Below are positions 1 to 8,927 of a DNA stretch of 40,259 bases, one piece after another; position 1 is the stretch's first letter; each line of letters begins with the position of its first letter. The notes under the pieces were generated by a model. The model did not search any database. It was not told where the DNA came from and worked only from the letters and a program-made list of their open reading frames with translations. Source of the DNA: Bacteroidota bacterium (GTDB lineage Bacteria; Bacteroidota; Bacteroidia; Bacteroidales; UBA1715); NCBI GenBank assembly GCA_009786075.1, contig WQTX01000013.1, positions 1 to 40,259 on the forward strand, written 5' to 3'. The translations under genes and the position numbers were made by a program.

Positions 1-75
1 TCGTTCGCAATGACGCTCTTTCGAGGGTTAGCACAAATCAACAAAAGAGCGTCATTGCGAGGAACGAAGCAATCC
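1..75. repeat. Dispersed palindromic repeat, family A (5' end cut by window)
   Basis: Positions 6-21 and 44-59 are a perfect 16-bp inverted repeat (CGCAATGACGCTCTTT and its complement), followed by GGAACGAAGCAATCC. A second copy lies at 5163-5249. The outer arm of this copy begins before the window. It is intergenic and non-coding, and resembles the REP-like hairpins scattered through many Bacteroidota genomes. Confidence 0.85.
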
Positions 76-143
76 ATTTTTTCTAAAATATAACAATAAT
101 TATTTTTCATTACTTATCTACTGAATATCAATGAATATCTATT

Positions 144-950
144 TTAGTCCTCATTCATCGGCGGCATTGTAAAATTCAAAACATTCGACCCTTCGGTTAT
201 ATTGGGGTACACCCATACGGCACTATCAATTTCAAAACGCACATATTTATAATTATCGGCGTATGCTCGCACATACACCTGCTGCCCTTCGCGAATGCCC
301 GATGAATAAAGGTTGTCAAGCGGTTTTTTTATTGTCATGGTATTTGACGATTTTCCGTCGGAATTTTTTGCACCAGCCATGTAAGCATACACATTATTTT
401 CGTTGCTCACGTTGGCTGTGGTATCAAAAAAATACCACGCAGAAAGCGCATAACTGCGCGTACCAACAAAGAAAATTGTACGTGAAATATTCAAAACATT
501 GCCGGTAAGCGTTATATCGTCGAGCGCAATAGAGCCTTGCGGTTGTTTTGCCAAATACATGGTGGGCAAAGTATCGGCACGGGTAGCACTGAAATAACGG
601 CGGAAAATTTGATTTTTGCCAAAACCTTCTTTCAATATTTCAATTGTGTAATAGCCTTGCGGATTTCCGCGTAGCCGCCATCCTTCCCATTTGCCATCTT
701 CGTCATTCCACTTGCCGGTGGTAGTGGTTATGAGCGTGTCAATTCCCATTATGCGAACCACAATTTGCACGTCGTTCAACAAGCCAAGCGGCTCGCCATA
801 TTCATTAAACCCCTCTACTTTACCCCACAATCCGCGAATGTGATTTCGCGAAGTATCAATTTCCGGTTCTTTATTGCACGAAGTGAAAGTGGAAGTGGAA
901 ATTGAAAGGGCAATTGCTATTGCGATGCAGAAAGTTAGGAAATATTTCAT
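144..950 (-). CDS. Putative surface lipoprotein, unknown function
   Basis: This 268-residue protein starts with a hydrophobic signal segment (MKYFLTFCIAIAIALS...) ending at a cysteine near residue 25 in FTSCNK, a plausible lax Bacteroidota lipobox, so export and lipidation are likely. The mature part is rich in beta-type sequence. Residues about 40-130 resemble carboxypeptidase-regulatory-like or DUF3823-like beta-sandwich domains (GLWGKVEGFN..., then a segment about a fibre-like YYTIEILKEGF turn), but I do not recognise the family firmly. It stands alone between two palindromic repeats, with no neighbouring SusC/SusD pair to suggest a substrate. The call as a real gene rests on the signal peptide, length and uninterrupted frame. 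Confidence 0.75.
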   Translation of the reverse strand: MKYFLTFCIAIAIALSISTSTFTSCNKEPEIDTSRNHIRGLWGKVEGFNEYGEPLGLLNDVQIVVRIMGIDTLITTTTGKWNDEDGKWEGWRLRGNPQGYYTIEILKEGFGKNQIFRRYFSATRADTLPTMYLAKQPQGSIALDDITLTGNVLNISRTIFFVGTRSYALSAWYFFDTTANVSNENNVYAYMAGAKNSDGKSSNTMTIKKPLDNLYSSGIREGQQVYVRAYADNYKYVRFEIDSAVWVYPNITEGSNVLNFTMPPMNED

Positions 951-995
951 ATAATTGAAAATTAAGAAATTAAAACAAACGAAACGTTATCTCTC

Positions 996-1067
996 TACGT
1001 CATTCCTGCGAAGGCAGGAATCTCATGTCTTTTTTGGGGAGATTCCTGCCTTCGCAGGAATGACGTA
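996..1067. repeat. Dispersed palindromic repeat, family B
   Basis: The left arm (996-1023, TACGTCATTCCTGCGAAGGC...) and right arm (1040-1067) are reverse complements of 28 bp separated by 16 bases, each arm containing its own small CCTGCGAAGGCAGG palindrome. It lies between the divergent genes at 144-950 and 1155-1919, and the transcript would fold into a long hairpin. Confidence 0.9.
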
Positions 1068-1154
1068 AGAAACCGAACAAAGTACGTAAAAATCTATCAC
1101 ATTATTCCATAGCAAAGCCATTTTTTTGTATTTTTCGCTAAAATTTTAAAAAAC

Positions 1155-1919
1155 ATGTTTTTCTATTTGTCAAAATTAGCTTACTTTTTAACCACGCCAA
1201 TTGTGTGGATTTTTATTTTGTGCATAATTGCACTATGCTTAAGAAACAAAAAAACAGCAAAAAAACTATTCATTATAGCCGGGGCATTGTTAATTTTATT
1301 TACTAATCCATTTTTGGCTTCGCAAGTTACCAAAGCCTACGAATATGCGCCAATCAATGCCCGAACAATGACACCGCAATATAAATACGCACTTGTTTTA
1401 GGTGGTTTTACCGATTACGATAAGTCGGTAGACAGGATTGTTTTTCAAAATTCGAGCGATAGATTGTGGCAGGCATTGTGGCTTTACAAGCAAGGAAAAG
1501 TAAAAAAAATCATACTTTCGGGTGGCGAAGGTCGGATTTTGCAACGAGGTTACACCGAAAGTGAATCGACACGTGATTTTTTGGTGGAAATTGGTATTCC
1601 GGCAGACGATATTATTGTAGAAAACCAATCGCGCAATACTTTTGAAAATATAAAATACTCAAAACAAATACTCGATTCGTTGCAACATTCTGAACCTGTG
1701 CTATTGGTAACAAGTGCCACGCATTTGCCGAGAGCTATGGCTTGCGCTCGAAAAGCCGGTTTGCAAACCCACGCATTTAGTACCGATTATTTTATTGCAC
1801 CTGAAAAATATGGTATTGATTATTTTATTATTCCCGACAGTATGGCTTTGGAACGATGGAGCAAATTGATACGGGAAATTATTGGCTTTGCCATGTATAA
1901 AATTGCGGGGTATGCTTAA
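1155..1919 (+). CDS. YdcF/SanA/ElyC-type membrane protein (DUF218 domain)
   Basis: This 254-residue protein has two hydrophobic segments at the N-terminus (about residues 5-25 and 35-55), followed by a DUF218 domain. Visible family features are the first strand YALVLGG near residue 77, the ILSGGEG motif, the ESESTRDFLVEIGIP block, the ENQSRNTFEN motif and the VTSATHLPRAMACARKAG block. E. coli relatives (SanA, ElyC, YdcF) are inner-membrane proteins linked to envelope integrity and peptidoglycan/undecaprenyl-carrier metabolism, although the biochemical reaction is not settled. The ATG at 1155 begins the hydrophobic N-terminus directly, so the start is likely right. It is a single-gene unit flanked by palindromic repeats. 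Confidence 0.88.
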   Translation: MFFYLSKLAYFLTTPIVWIFILCIIALCLRNKKTAKKLFIIAGALLILFTNPFLASQVTKAYEYAPINARTMTPQYKYALVLGGFTDYDKSVDRIVFQNSSDRLWQALWLYKQGKVKKIILSGGEGRILQRGYTESESTRDFLVEIGIPADDIIVENQSRNTFENIKYSKQILDSLQHSEPVLLVTSATHLPRAMACARKAGLQTHAFSTDYFIAPEKYGIDYFIIPDSMALERWSKLIREIIGFAMYKIAGYA

Positions 1920-1930
1920 TACTATTTGAA

Positions 1931-2032
1931 AGAACGCGGATAACGCAGATGACACGGATTTTCACGGATAATCATTATAATTTGATATGTAAAATCAGCG
2001 AAAATCCGTGTAATCCGTGTCATCTGCGTTCT
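1931..2032. repeat. Dispersed palindromic repeat, family C
   Basis: The left arm (1931-1971, AGAACGCGGATAACGCAGAT...) pairs with the right arm (1995-2032), which ends CATCTGCGTTCT. A second copy sits at 19047-19140 with the same ends and a diverged loop. It separates two convergent genes and may act as a transcription stop for both. Confidence 0.88.
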
Positions 2033-2041
2033 AAAACAGCA

Positions 2042-3874
2042 TTACCGCACAATCAAACAATTATCTAAAATTTTGAAACGTCCTACGTTTACAAAATATA
2101 TGCCCGACGTTAAATGCGAAAAATCATAGAGCATATTTGATGCAAATGTGTCAACAATTCGTCCGTTCCTATCACTTACAAAGCAATATTCATCGTTCAC
2201 AGTTTGCACCACGCATTGTGTATTACTTTTTCTAACCAGCGTTGCGGTTGTGGAATTTTCATAAGCCGGCGCGCTTATAATATTCGATTTCCACACCAAG
2301 CCATCGTAATCGTATTGCGCTAATTGATAATATGTTACACTTTGAATTTGTTCTTTATCGCAAAACGAATATTTGTGAGAAAAACTCGATGTTCCATTGC
2401 CTGCAATGCGCGCACAAGGGAAAAAATTCAATCCGTCAAGCGATTTTAGCAATAGAAAATAATCACAATTGTGTTCACTTGCCGTTTTCCACGTTAGTTC
2501 GTTGTAACTGTTTTGCTTCGTTACCGAAAAATGCGTCAAACTCACAGGCAAAAAATTGTCTGATGTTATGCCAAATGTAAAGTTATTATTGTTTGCGTAA
2601 TTTGTGGTTATAAAATAAATATTGGGGTGCGCAGTAGAGTTTGCTTGTGTGGGTACGTCAAACGCCTCCCATATACCATTATTAAAGAATGCCACACGGC
2701 AATTACTGGGGTCAAAACCTTCACTTTCTTTTTGATTGTGCCAATAAAAACTCAACATACTATTGGTGCTTGGCGAAGCTATGTTGTACATTACCGGAAT
2801 ATACGGGAGTTCGTCAAGAATTTCGCTATCGGTAAAAATACTATTTTGCAATGGTCTAATCGAAAAATCGGTATACTCCATTTCTTTATTGGTAAACGAC
2901 ATGTGTGCAAAATCGCTAAAATCAGTGCTGTGATACAGCGGAATATGCGCCGTTTGATTTTGCTCTATACGCTCTATTTCTATTGCTCCATTATTCAGAA
3001 TAATTCCACCTATTTCCAAACTTTCTTGCAATAGAGAATTTTCCGTCCATTGGGGAAATATCAGAGATTTCCCATTCAGATTGAGAAAACACTGTCGGGT
3101 AAATTTCAAAGAACCATTGATTATGGTATTTTGCGCAAGCGAAAATGTTGGAAAATTTTTCGTAAGATTGTAGGTTGTAGTAAATTCAACGTTGTAAAAT
3201 TCGGCACAATTAATTGTTATGTTTCCATTACGCTCAAATCGTACCGTATTGCCTTCTGCCGAAGCAACAAGTTGCGGAGTACTTGGTGCGCGAGTAATCA
3301 ATAAAGCGTCTTTGGCTTGTGTAAATGTTCCGCTTCCGAAAAATGCAGGAATTTTTCCGGAAGTTGAATTTCTAATTTCCACCGTACCATAATTTGTGTA
3401 ACTGCCCACTACTTCCAAACTCAATGCCCGTATATTACCGTACAAGCCTTTATTTTCGCCCAAAAGTTTAAAATTACCGTCAACAATATTTTCAAACGTA
3501 CTGTTACATAGTAGATTACCCGATATTTCTAATTTTGCATTAGCAGTGTTATTAATAAGGCTGCCGTTTATTTCAACATCGCCGCTTATTGCTATCACTC
3601 CATTTCTATCGGTTAAATTCAAAACGCCGTTAATTATGAGCGTATCGCAGGAAATTCTTCCGCTACCGCTTTGCAACGTTCCGTACACAATAATTTTTGT
3701 TGCTGTAACATTGCACGCTCCGGTTTGAAAAACAGCATCTCTTTTTACTACGATTGTATCGTAAATTTTCTCGGTACTACAATCAAATGTAGTATTAGTA
3801 TTAATAACTAAATTCTCTGCACATACATTGTTTACTAATAAACAACATACGATAATACGTATAAAACTTCTCAT
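2042..3874 (-). CDS. Large exported protein with T9SS-like C-terminal region
   Basis: I chose the second ATG (MRSFIRIIVCCLLVNNVCAEN), which opens a good signal peptide, over an upstream in-frame ATG; this gives 610 residues. The N-terminal half is a run of short beta repeats (KIIVYGTLQSG, DTLIINGVLNL, DVEINGSLINN), typical of a right-handed beta-helix. Residues about 430-530 form the domain LPVSLTHFSVTKQNS...LTWKTASEHNCDYF, common just before the sorting domain of T9SS cargo. The last 65 residues match a type-A sorting domain in outline (short beta strands, LTSGIYFVNV near the end). Export through the T9SS encoded a few kb away is therefore likely. The role is unknown; a surface or adhesin-like protein is plausible. 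Confidence 0.82.
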   Translation of the reverse strand: MRSFIRIIVCCLLVNNVCAENLVINTNTTFDCSTEKIYDTIVVKRDAVFQTGACNVTATKIIVYGTLQSGSGRISCDTLIINGVLNLTDRNGVIAISGDVEINGSLINNTANAKLEISGNLLCNSTFENIVDGNFKLLGENKGLYGNIRALSLEVVGSYTNYGTVEIRNSTSGKIPAFFGSGTFTQAKDALLITRAPSTPQLVASAEGNTVRFERNGNITINCAEFYNVEFTTTYNLTKNFPTFSLAQNTIINGSLKFTRQCFLNLNGKSLIFPQWTENSLLQESLEIGGIILNNGAIEIERIEQNQTAHIPLYHSTDFSDFAHMSFTNKEMEYTDFSIRPLQNSIFTDSEILDELPYIPVMYNIASPSTNSMLSFYWHNQKESEGFDPSNCRVAFFNNGIWEAFDVPTQANSTAHPNIYFITTNYANNNNFTFGITSDNFLPVSLTHFSVTKQNSYNELTWKTASEHNCDYFLLLKSLDGLNFFPCARIAGNGTSSFSHKYSFCDKEQIQSVTYYQLAQYDYDGLVWKSNIISAPAYENSTTATLVRKSNTQCVVQTVNDEYCFVSDRNGRIVDTFASNMLYDFSHLTSGIYFVNVGRFKILDNCLIVR

Positions 3875-4002
3875 GATTACAAAAATGGTGCGCAAATATA
3901 CCAATATGCAGCAAACTGCAAAACATTTGCATCAATTATTTTCGTAATTACTTGTATTTTTTTGTTAATAAACTGAGTTTCAGTTATTCAATTATTCAGT
4001 TA

Positions 4003-5127
4003 TTAAACATACGCCTCGCCCTTTTTCATTTTCAATTCATTCACAAACTGCCTGATTCGCTGCTCATCTTCTCTACGGCAAATCAGTAATTTATCACTTG
4101 AATCAACCACAATGTAACCGTCCAAACCTTCAATAATTGCAATTTTTCCGGCAGGCATCGAAACCACACAATTTTTAGAATCGTACATCATTATATCGTG
4201 CCCTATCAAAGCATTTTCCGCATAATCCTTCGACGTGTTTTCATACAATGCCCCCCATGTACCCAAATCGCTCCAACCGAAATCAGATTGTAAAACATAT
4301 ACATTGTTCGATTTTTCCATCACGCCGTAATCTATCGACACACTTGGGCTTTGAGCATAAATAGAATTTAATGTTGCGGTGTCGCTCACATCTCTCTCTG
4401 TTTTATATGCAAAAATAATGTTACCCTTTTCATCTTTTTCAGCATCGTAAAAAAGAGTTGCCACCTCGGGCAAATGCTCCTTAAACGCAGCGTCTATACT
4501 TTTCAACGACCACATAAAAATACCGGCGTTCCAAAAGAAATCGCCCGATTTTAAGAAAATCTTAGCCATTTCAAGTTCCGGTTTTTCGGTAAACGTTTTC
4601 ACTTTATTGACAATTATGTTATTTACTTCGTCAAATTGTTTACCAAGCTGTATATAGCCATAGCCGGTATCGGGACGCGAAGGTTTTATGCCTATTGTAA
4701 GTAAGAAATCGTTTTCAGCCACAATTTTCAAACCAGCATTAATTACATTGGCAAATGCAGTTTCATTGAGAATTAAATGGTCTGATGGTGTTACAAGAAT
4801 ATTTGCCTGCGGATTTCGTTGTTTTATAACTGCATTTCCGTAGGCAATACACGGAGCAGTGTTTTTTCGCATAGGTTCTTTAAGCACCTGTTCGGCTTTC
4901 AATTCGGGCAATTGCTGCAAAACAACAGTTTCATACTGTGCATTGGTTACAATATAAATATTTTCAACCGGACAAATTTTCTTCATTCTCTCAAATGTCA
5001 GCTGAATGAGTGTTTTGCCTACTCCCAAAATATCTAAAAATTGTTTTGGTACGTTGGTGGTGCTGAGGGGCCAAAAACGAGAGCCAATGCCACCAGCCAT
5101 TATTATGCAATAATTATTTTTATTCAT
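4003..5127 (-). CDS. manC: Mannose-1-phosphate guanylyltransferase
   Basis: This enzyme makes GDP-mannose from mannose-1-phosphate and GTP, feeding polysaccharide, LPS and fucose pathways in the cytoplasm. The nucleotide-binding signature MAGGIGSRFWPLS at residues 11-23 is followed by PKQFLD and TLIQLTFERM. Further family marks are VTPSDHLI, FTEKPELEMA, FFWNAGIFMWS and the SIDYGVMEKS block. At 374 residues it is the short form: the guanylyltransferase domain plus a short left-handed helix tail, without the C-terminal phosphomannose isomerase of E. coli ManC. It stands alone, with no polysaccharide cluster around it. The gene symbol is by family. Confidence 0.93.
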   Translation of the reverse strand: MNKNNYCIIMAGGIGSRFWPLSTTNVPKQFLDILGVGKTLIQLTFERMKKICPVENIYIVTNAQYETVVLQQLPELKAEQVLKEPMRKNTAPCIAYGNAVIKQRNPQANILVTPSDHLILNETAFANVINAGLKIVAENDFLLTIGIKPSRPDTGYGYIQLGKQFDEVNNIIVNKVKTFTEKPELEMAKIFLKSGDFFWNAGIFMWSLKSIDAAFKEHLPEVATLFYDAEKDEKGNIIFAYKTERDVSDTATLNSIYAQSPSVSIDYGVMEKSNNVYVLQSDFGWSDLGTWGALYENTSKDYAENALIGHDIMMYDSKNCVVSMPAGKIAIIEGLDGYIVVDSSDKLLICRREDEQRIRQFVNELKMKKGEAYV

Positions 5128-5162
5128 TATGTGTATTTATAAATAGTTGAAGTATATTTTCT

Positions 5163-5249
5163 GGATTGCTTCGTTCCTCGCAATGACGCTCTTTTGAGGC
5201 TTTGTGCGGACTCCCGAAAGAGCGTCATTGCGAGCAAAGCGAAGCAATC
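5163..5249. repeat. Dispersed palindromic repeat, family A
   Basis: Here the complete family A element is visible. GATTGCTTCGTTCCTCGCAA at the left is matched by TTGCGAGCAAAGCGAAGCAATC at the right, with the inner arms ATGACGCTCTTT and AAAGAGCGTCAT. It lies between manC and gldN. Confidence 0.9.
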
Positions 5250-5304
5250 TATTTATTTTTTTATGTAGCAATAATGCCAATCACGGGTTAAACCTGATTT
5301 ATAC

Positions 5305-5334
5305 TAAAAAAAAACCCAGAAAAAATCCGGGTTT
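5305..5334 (-). terminator. Rho-independent terminator after gldN
   Basis: Read on the minus strand, AACCCGGA-TTTTT-TCTGGGTT forms an 8-bp stem (one G-T pair) with a 5-base loop, followed by a run of nine T. It sits just past the gldN stop and ends the porP-gldKLMN operon. Confidence 0.85.
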
Positions 5335-5351
5335 CATTATGTTGCATGGAA

Positions 5352-6182
5352 TTAGAATTCCCACAAATCATGTTCAAATCTAAAAATTCCGTCTTTAATA
5401 CGTTCAGCCTCATACAATTGCTCTATACCAAGCATATACGAGTTAATTTCTCTATCGTTGTATTGATTGCTCTCACGCGAAATGAAACTACTAAACATGC
5501 GTTTTAGGAGTATATCGTAAAATGTAAGGAAAGCCACATCTGACCTTGGGTTAAATACCTCATTTTTAGCATACAACGCTTGCGCGCTTGGATAGAAAAT
5601 TTTAAACGCAAGAGATTTTCGCACTTCACCGTTTCTTTCATATTCACGCAAGAAAGTAATCCACATAATACGAGGTTCTAAAACCGAACGTTGGTCATCA
5701 AACATCCATTCTTCGCGGAATATCAAAAATTTAATAGACGTAGGGTCTGCGTTTAGTTCAATAAATACGTTCTTATAACTACCGTCCTCTTGTTCTATTT
5801 GAATGGTATCAACCATTGCACCTAATTTCATTTGAAAATCCGCTGCCGAAATAGGTACTGCACCAGCAGCCATAGCATCGTATGCTTGAAAATAACCGAG
5901 TTCCACACCGTTGATTGTCAAAGCAGTAAAACTATAACGAGAACCTATTTTCCCTGTTTCGTTATTTGGAAAATACAACGAATGGTTCATTCTTTCACGC
6001 AAAGGAAGCATACGTTCTAATTTTTTCGACCACATAACATCGGCAAAACGAATTGTTTGCAACGCTATTGGTCTTCTGTCCGCTGTGTGTGGTCTATCAT
6101 ACGGGCTATCGGGATACTCTGCTTGTGCGAATGCCGACAACGCTATAATTGTTGCCACCAATAATAATCCTACTTTTTTCAT
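5352..6182 (-). CDS. gldN: Type IX secretion / gliding motility protein GldN (PorN)
   Basis: This 276-residue periplasmic protein begins with a clear Sec signal peptide (MKKVGLLLVATIIALSAFAQ). Family landmarks are the RPIALQTIRFADVMWSKKLERMLPLRERMN block near residues 36-66, the FPNNE motif, IFREEWMFD and the LAFKIFYPSAQALYAKNEVFNPRSD segment. In characterised systems GldN/PorN forms the large periplasmic ring with the lipoprotein GldK/PorK and contacts GldM. It is the last gene of the operon, 24 bases downstream of gldM and followed by a strong terminator. Confidence 0.95.
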   Translation of the reverse strand: MKKVGLLLVATIIALSAFAQAEYPDSPYDRPHTADRRPIALQTIRFADVMWSKKLERMLPLRERMNHSLYFPNNETGKIGSRYSFTALTINGVELGYFQAYDAMAAGAVPISAADFQMKLGAMVDTIQIEQEDGSYKNVFIELNADPTSIKFLIFREEWMFDDQRSVLEPRIMWITFLREYERNGEVRKSLAFKIFYPSAQALYAKNEVFNPRSDVAFLTFYDILLKRMFSSFISRESNQYNDREINSYMLGIEQLYEAERIKDGIFRFEHDLWEF

Positions 6183-6206
6183 GTGTTTAAGATTTTAATT
6201 GTTTTC

Positions 6207-7853
6207 TTAATTAATTGTAAATAACAATACCCCCAATGAACGTGTACTACCCGCTCCTGTTGCTTTAATATTTTCAAAGTACACTTTTGAACCTTTTGTA
6301 ACCTGCTGTAATTTTTGCTTCATTGGTTGAGTTATTCTATTTGATGGAGCAGCTAATTCCTCTGTGTATATTCCAATTTTTACCGACATGTTAAATGATT
6401 GTACCGTGAATGACAAATCAAAGTCAAAATCTTTCATTTTAGCATCAACAGTTGTTGCTGCTAACAAGCGAGCTTTATCAATCTGTCCACCCTCCTGATT
6501 CAATACCATCGCAACAGGGTTGGGAACTTGTTTTACACGAAATTCTTCCTGCCCCATACTTCTTTTATTTCCATTGAAATCAGCTGTTACGGCAATATTA
6601 ACCCTGCCCGGTTGGGTTACTCTTACAATATAATTTCCACCGGCTGCTTTGGTAATCGAACCCGCGCCAGCAGGAGTAAGGAATGCTGTAATTTTATCGG
6701 CAGGCACACCCGGCACTGAAATTGCTACAGGGTTATCAACACCTATGTAGAATACATTCATTTTTGTTGGCGAAACCACTAAGCCCGCTTTTGCCACTTG
6801 GAATTGACCTGTTACAGGATGTACTATATCTTTTTCGGTTACCGGGTCTTTAATTATAATTTTTGCTGTGTACGTTTGAGGACCTAACGCTCCGCCGGTC
6901 ATTCTTAATATAGGCAAACCTGTTGCAGGGTCTATCGGAAGCTCTCTTTCGCCTACCATTACACGCGTAGGTGTTGTGGTATCAAAAGCTGCCAGGAATA
7001 TATTTGCCACATATTCATTACCTTGCATTATGTAGGTTTCACGCGGCAAAATCATTGGAACAACTTTATTAAATTTGAATGAAGAAGCATCAATACCGTG
7101 ATACATTAAATTCAACAAGTCGCCTTCAATGTTACGCACAAGTGATTGCATTTGCGATAAGTTTGCTATAACCGCTATCAACGGCAAATACTCAAAATTA
7201 CGAGATGCCCACGAATGCGGTTTTCCCGCCCCACCTTTTGGCTGTATTGGGGCTGTATTTAACGATGTTTTGATATTGCGCACCAAAACCGAATTTGTAT
7301 CTTGTCCGAATTGCACTGCTGTTGCAATAGCCCATTCGCGGAATCTATCAACATCTTCTTTCAAAAAACGAGCTTGCCCCTTTGAACCGTCAGGGTCGGA
7401 ACCAACCATGATTTGTGCCGGTTTATCGGTATTATCTTTGCTTTTTACTATTTCTTCAAGAGAAACCGTATCTTTTAATTTTTCATCAAAAATAAATCGT
7501 TTTCCACCTATTCTAATTAAGTCACTTTGAGGAATACCATCAGCATATATAATGATGGAATCTTTAAAATGTTGAAATCTGTCAACTAAAAAATTTGCTT
7601 TTTTACTTAACGAATCAGAAGCTTCTTTTACCCTTCGTACTTTGTTTTGATTTGCCATAAATGCTTTTTCAATTTCTTGATATACAATGGCATTTTTGTT
7701 CACAAAATTTCTATTGGTTTCGTTCAATGAATTGTTTATCTGAATGAATGCATCAAGAATATCTTTCGATACGTTCAAAGCAAGCATACAGGTAAGAAAC
7801 AGATACATCATACCTATCATCTTCTGCCTTGGGGTCTCTTTTCCGTGTCCCAT
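6207..7853 (-). CDS. gldM: Type IX secretion motor protein GldM (PorM)
   Basis: This 548-residue protein has one N-terminal transmembrane helix (MIGMMYLFLTCMLALNVS, about residues 12-29) preceded by the family start MGHGKETPRQK, and a long periplasmic part. The periplasmic region contains a helical D1 segment and beta domains (MILPRETYIMQGNEYVANIFLAAFDTT near 270; NVFYIGVDNPVAISVPGVP near 360). GldM/PorM and GldL/PorL together form the proton-driven inner-membrane motor that powers secretion and gliding, with GldM reaching the GldK-GldN ring. It lies between gldL and gldN in the conserved order. Confidence 0.96.
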   Translation of the reverse strand: MGHGKETPRQKMIGMMYLFLTCMLALNVSKDILDAFIQINNSLNETNRNFVNKNAIVYQEIEKAFMANQNKVRRVKEASDSLSKKANFLVDRFQHFKDSIIIYADGIPQSDLIRIGGKRFIFDEKLKDTVSLEEIVKSKDNTDKPAQIMVGSDPDGSKGQARFLKEDVDRFREWAIATAVQFGQDTNSVLVRNIKTSLNTAPIQPKGGAGKPHSWASRNFEYLPLIAVIANLSQMQSLVRNIEGDLLNLMYHGIDASSFKFNKVVPMILPRETYIMQGNEYVANIFLAAFDTTTPTRVMVGERELPIDPATGLPILRMTGGALGPQTYTAKIIIKDPVTEKDIVHPVTGQFQVAKAGLVVSPTKMNVFYIGVDNPVAISVPGVPADKITAFLTPAGAGSITKAAGGNYIVRVTQPGRVNIAVTADFNGNKRSMGQEEFRVKQVPNPVAMVLNQEGGQIDKARLLAATTVDAKMKDFDFDLSFTVQSFNMSVKIGIYTEELAAPSNRITQPMKQKLQQVTKGSKVYFENIKATGAGSTRSLGVLLFTIN

Positions 7854-7885
7854 AGTATTTTTCTTTTACTTTATTAACACTAAAA

Positions 7886-8869
7886 TTATTTAATACTCAT
7901 AGCAGAAAGCATATTTCCATATACTGTGTTCAATGTTGCTAAATTTTGAGATAATTTTGAAATTTCTGTTTTGTATTTTGCAACATCATCGGCAGTAGCT
8001 TTCAAATCTTCCATAATGGTATTGATACCACTTGTAATTCTCTCGGTTGATTCCAAATTACCGCTTGAGTTTTTCAATTGCAATTCATATACAGCATTCA
8101 ATGCCGAAAGATTTTTCGTCAAAGCATCTTGTTGCACTGCTTGTTCTTTACTGCTATCGCCAATTGATGCAAAGTTTGCATTCAATCCTTCCAATAATTG
8201 ATGATAACTGCTACCGGAATTTGCAATAATTGAAGCTGTTTGCGAAGCCGATGTTTCTATAATTTGAGAAGATTTCATACCTGCTTGTGCAATTGCTTCG
8301 GCAGTTTGTTTTGAAGACGATGCTATTACATCAAATGTTTCGTTCATTCGTGATGTTGAAGCCGTGAACGCGCCTGCTAAATTACTTGCCGAATCAGCTG
8401 CTTTGTTTACATTGGAAACAAATGAATCGGTAGCAACCGCAGTATTGGTAAGTTCGCCTATGTTTTGAACATTGGTATTCAACGATTCTAAATTGTCGCC
8501 CAATCGTTCAAACAATTCAGGACCAAGTTTTCCCTGCTCCAACAATTCATCGAATTTTTGAAGAGCAGTTCCCCCACTATGACCGCCACCTTCAACTCGT
8601 TTACCCGACACACCATCTTCAACTTCATCTAAACCGGCAAGTTCCGGATACACCAACGTCCAGTCTAATTCTTCATGCAAAGGCTCAAACGCCGAGAAGA
8701 AAAATATTAACGCTTCGGTTGAAAGACCGACAATAAGCATCAAACTCGCACCCGGATAGTGCTGAATTTTAAATAACGCTCCTAAAAGCACAACCGATGC
8801 ACCCCAACCATACACTTTCGCCATAAACTTTTTATAGCCTTCACCTTCTACTAATTCCGAAATACTCAT
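7886..8869 (-). CDS. gldL: Type IX secretion motor protein GldL (PorL)
   Basis: This 327-residue protein has two N-terminal transmembrane helices. The first is about residues 20-34 (WGASVVLLGALFKI) followed by the family motif QHYPGA; the second is about 42-60 (SLMLIVGLSTEALIFFFSAF). The glutamate at residue 52 inside the second helix corresponds to the acidic membrane residue proposed to carry protons in GldL. The rest is a long cytoplasmic coiled-coil-like region rich in Ala, Ser, Gln and Asn. It is the membrane partner of GldM, encoded immediately upstream of it. Confidence 0.95.
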   Translation of the reverse strand: MSISELVEGEGYKKFMAKVYGWGASVVLLGALFKIQHYPGASLMLIVGLSTEALIFFFSAFEPLHEELDWTLVYPELAGLDEVEDGVSGKRVEGGGHSGGTALQKFDELLEQGKLGPELFERLGDNLESLNTNVQNIGELTNTAVATDSFVSNVNKAADSASNLAGAFTASTSRMNETFDVIASSSKQTAEAIAQAGMKSSQIIETSASQTASIIANSGSSYHQLLEGLNANFASIGDSSKEQAVQQDALTKNLSALNAVYELQLKNSSGNLESTERITSGINTIMEDLKATADDVAKYKTEISKLSQNLATLNTVYGNMLSAMSIK

Positions 8870-8927
8870 AATTTATTTACATTTTAAAATTTAACTTTAT
8901 TTTCTTTTTATATACTCCATAATACTA

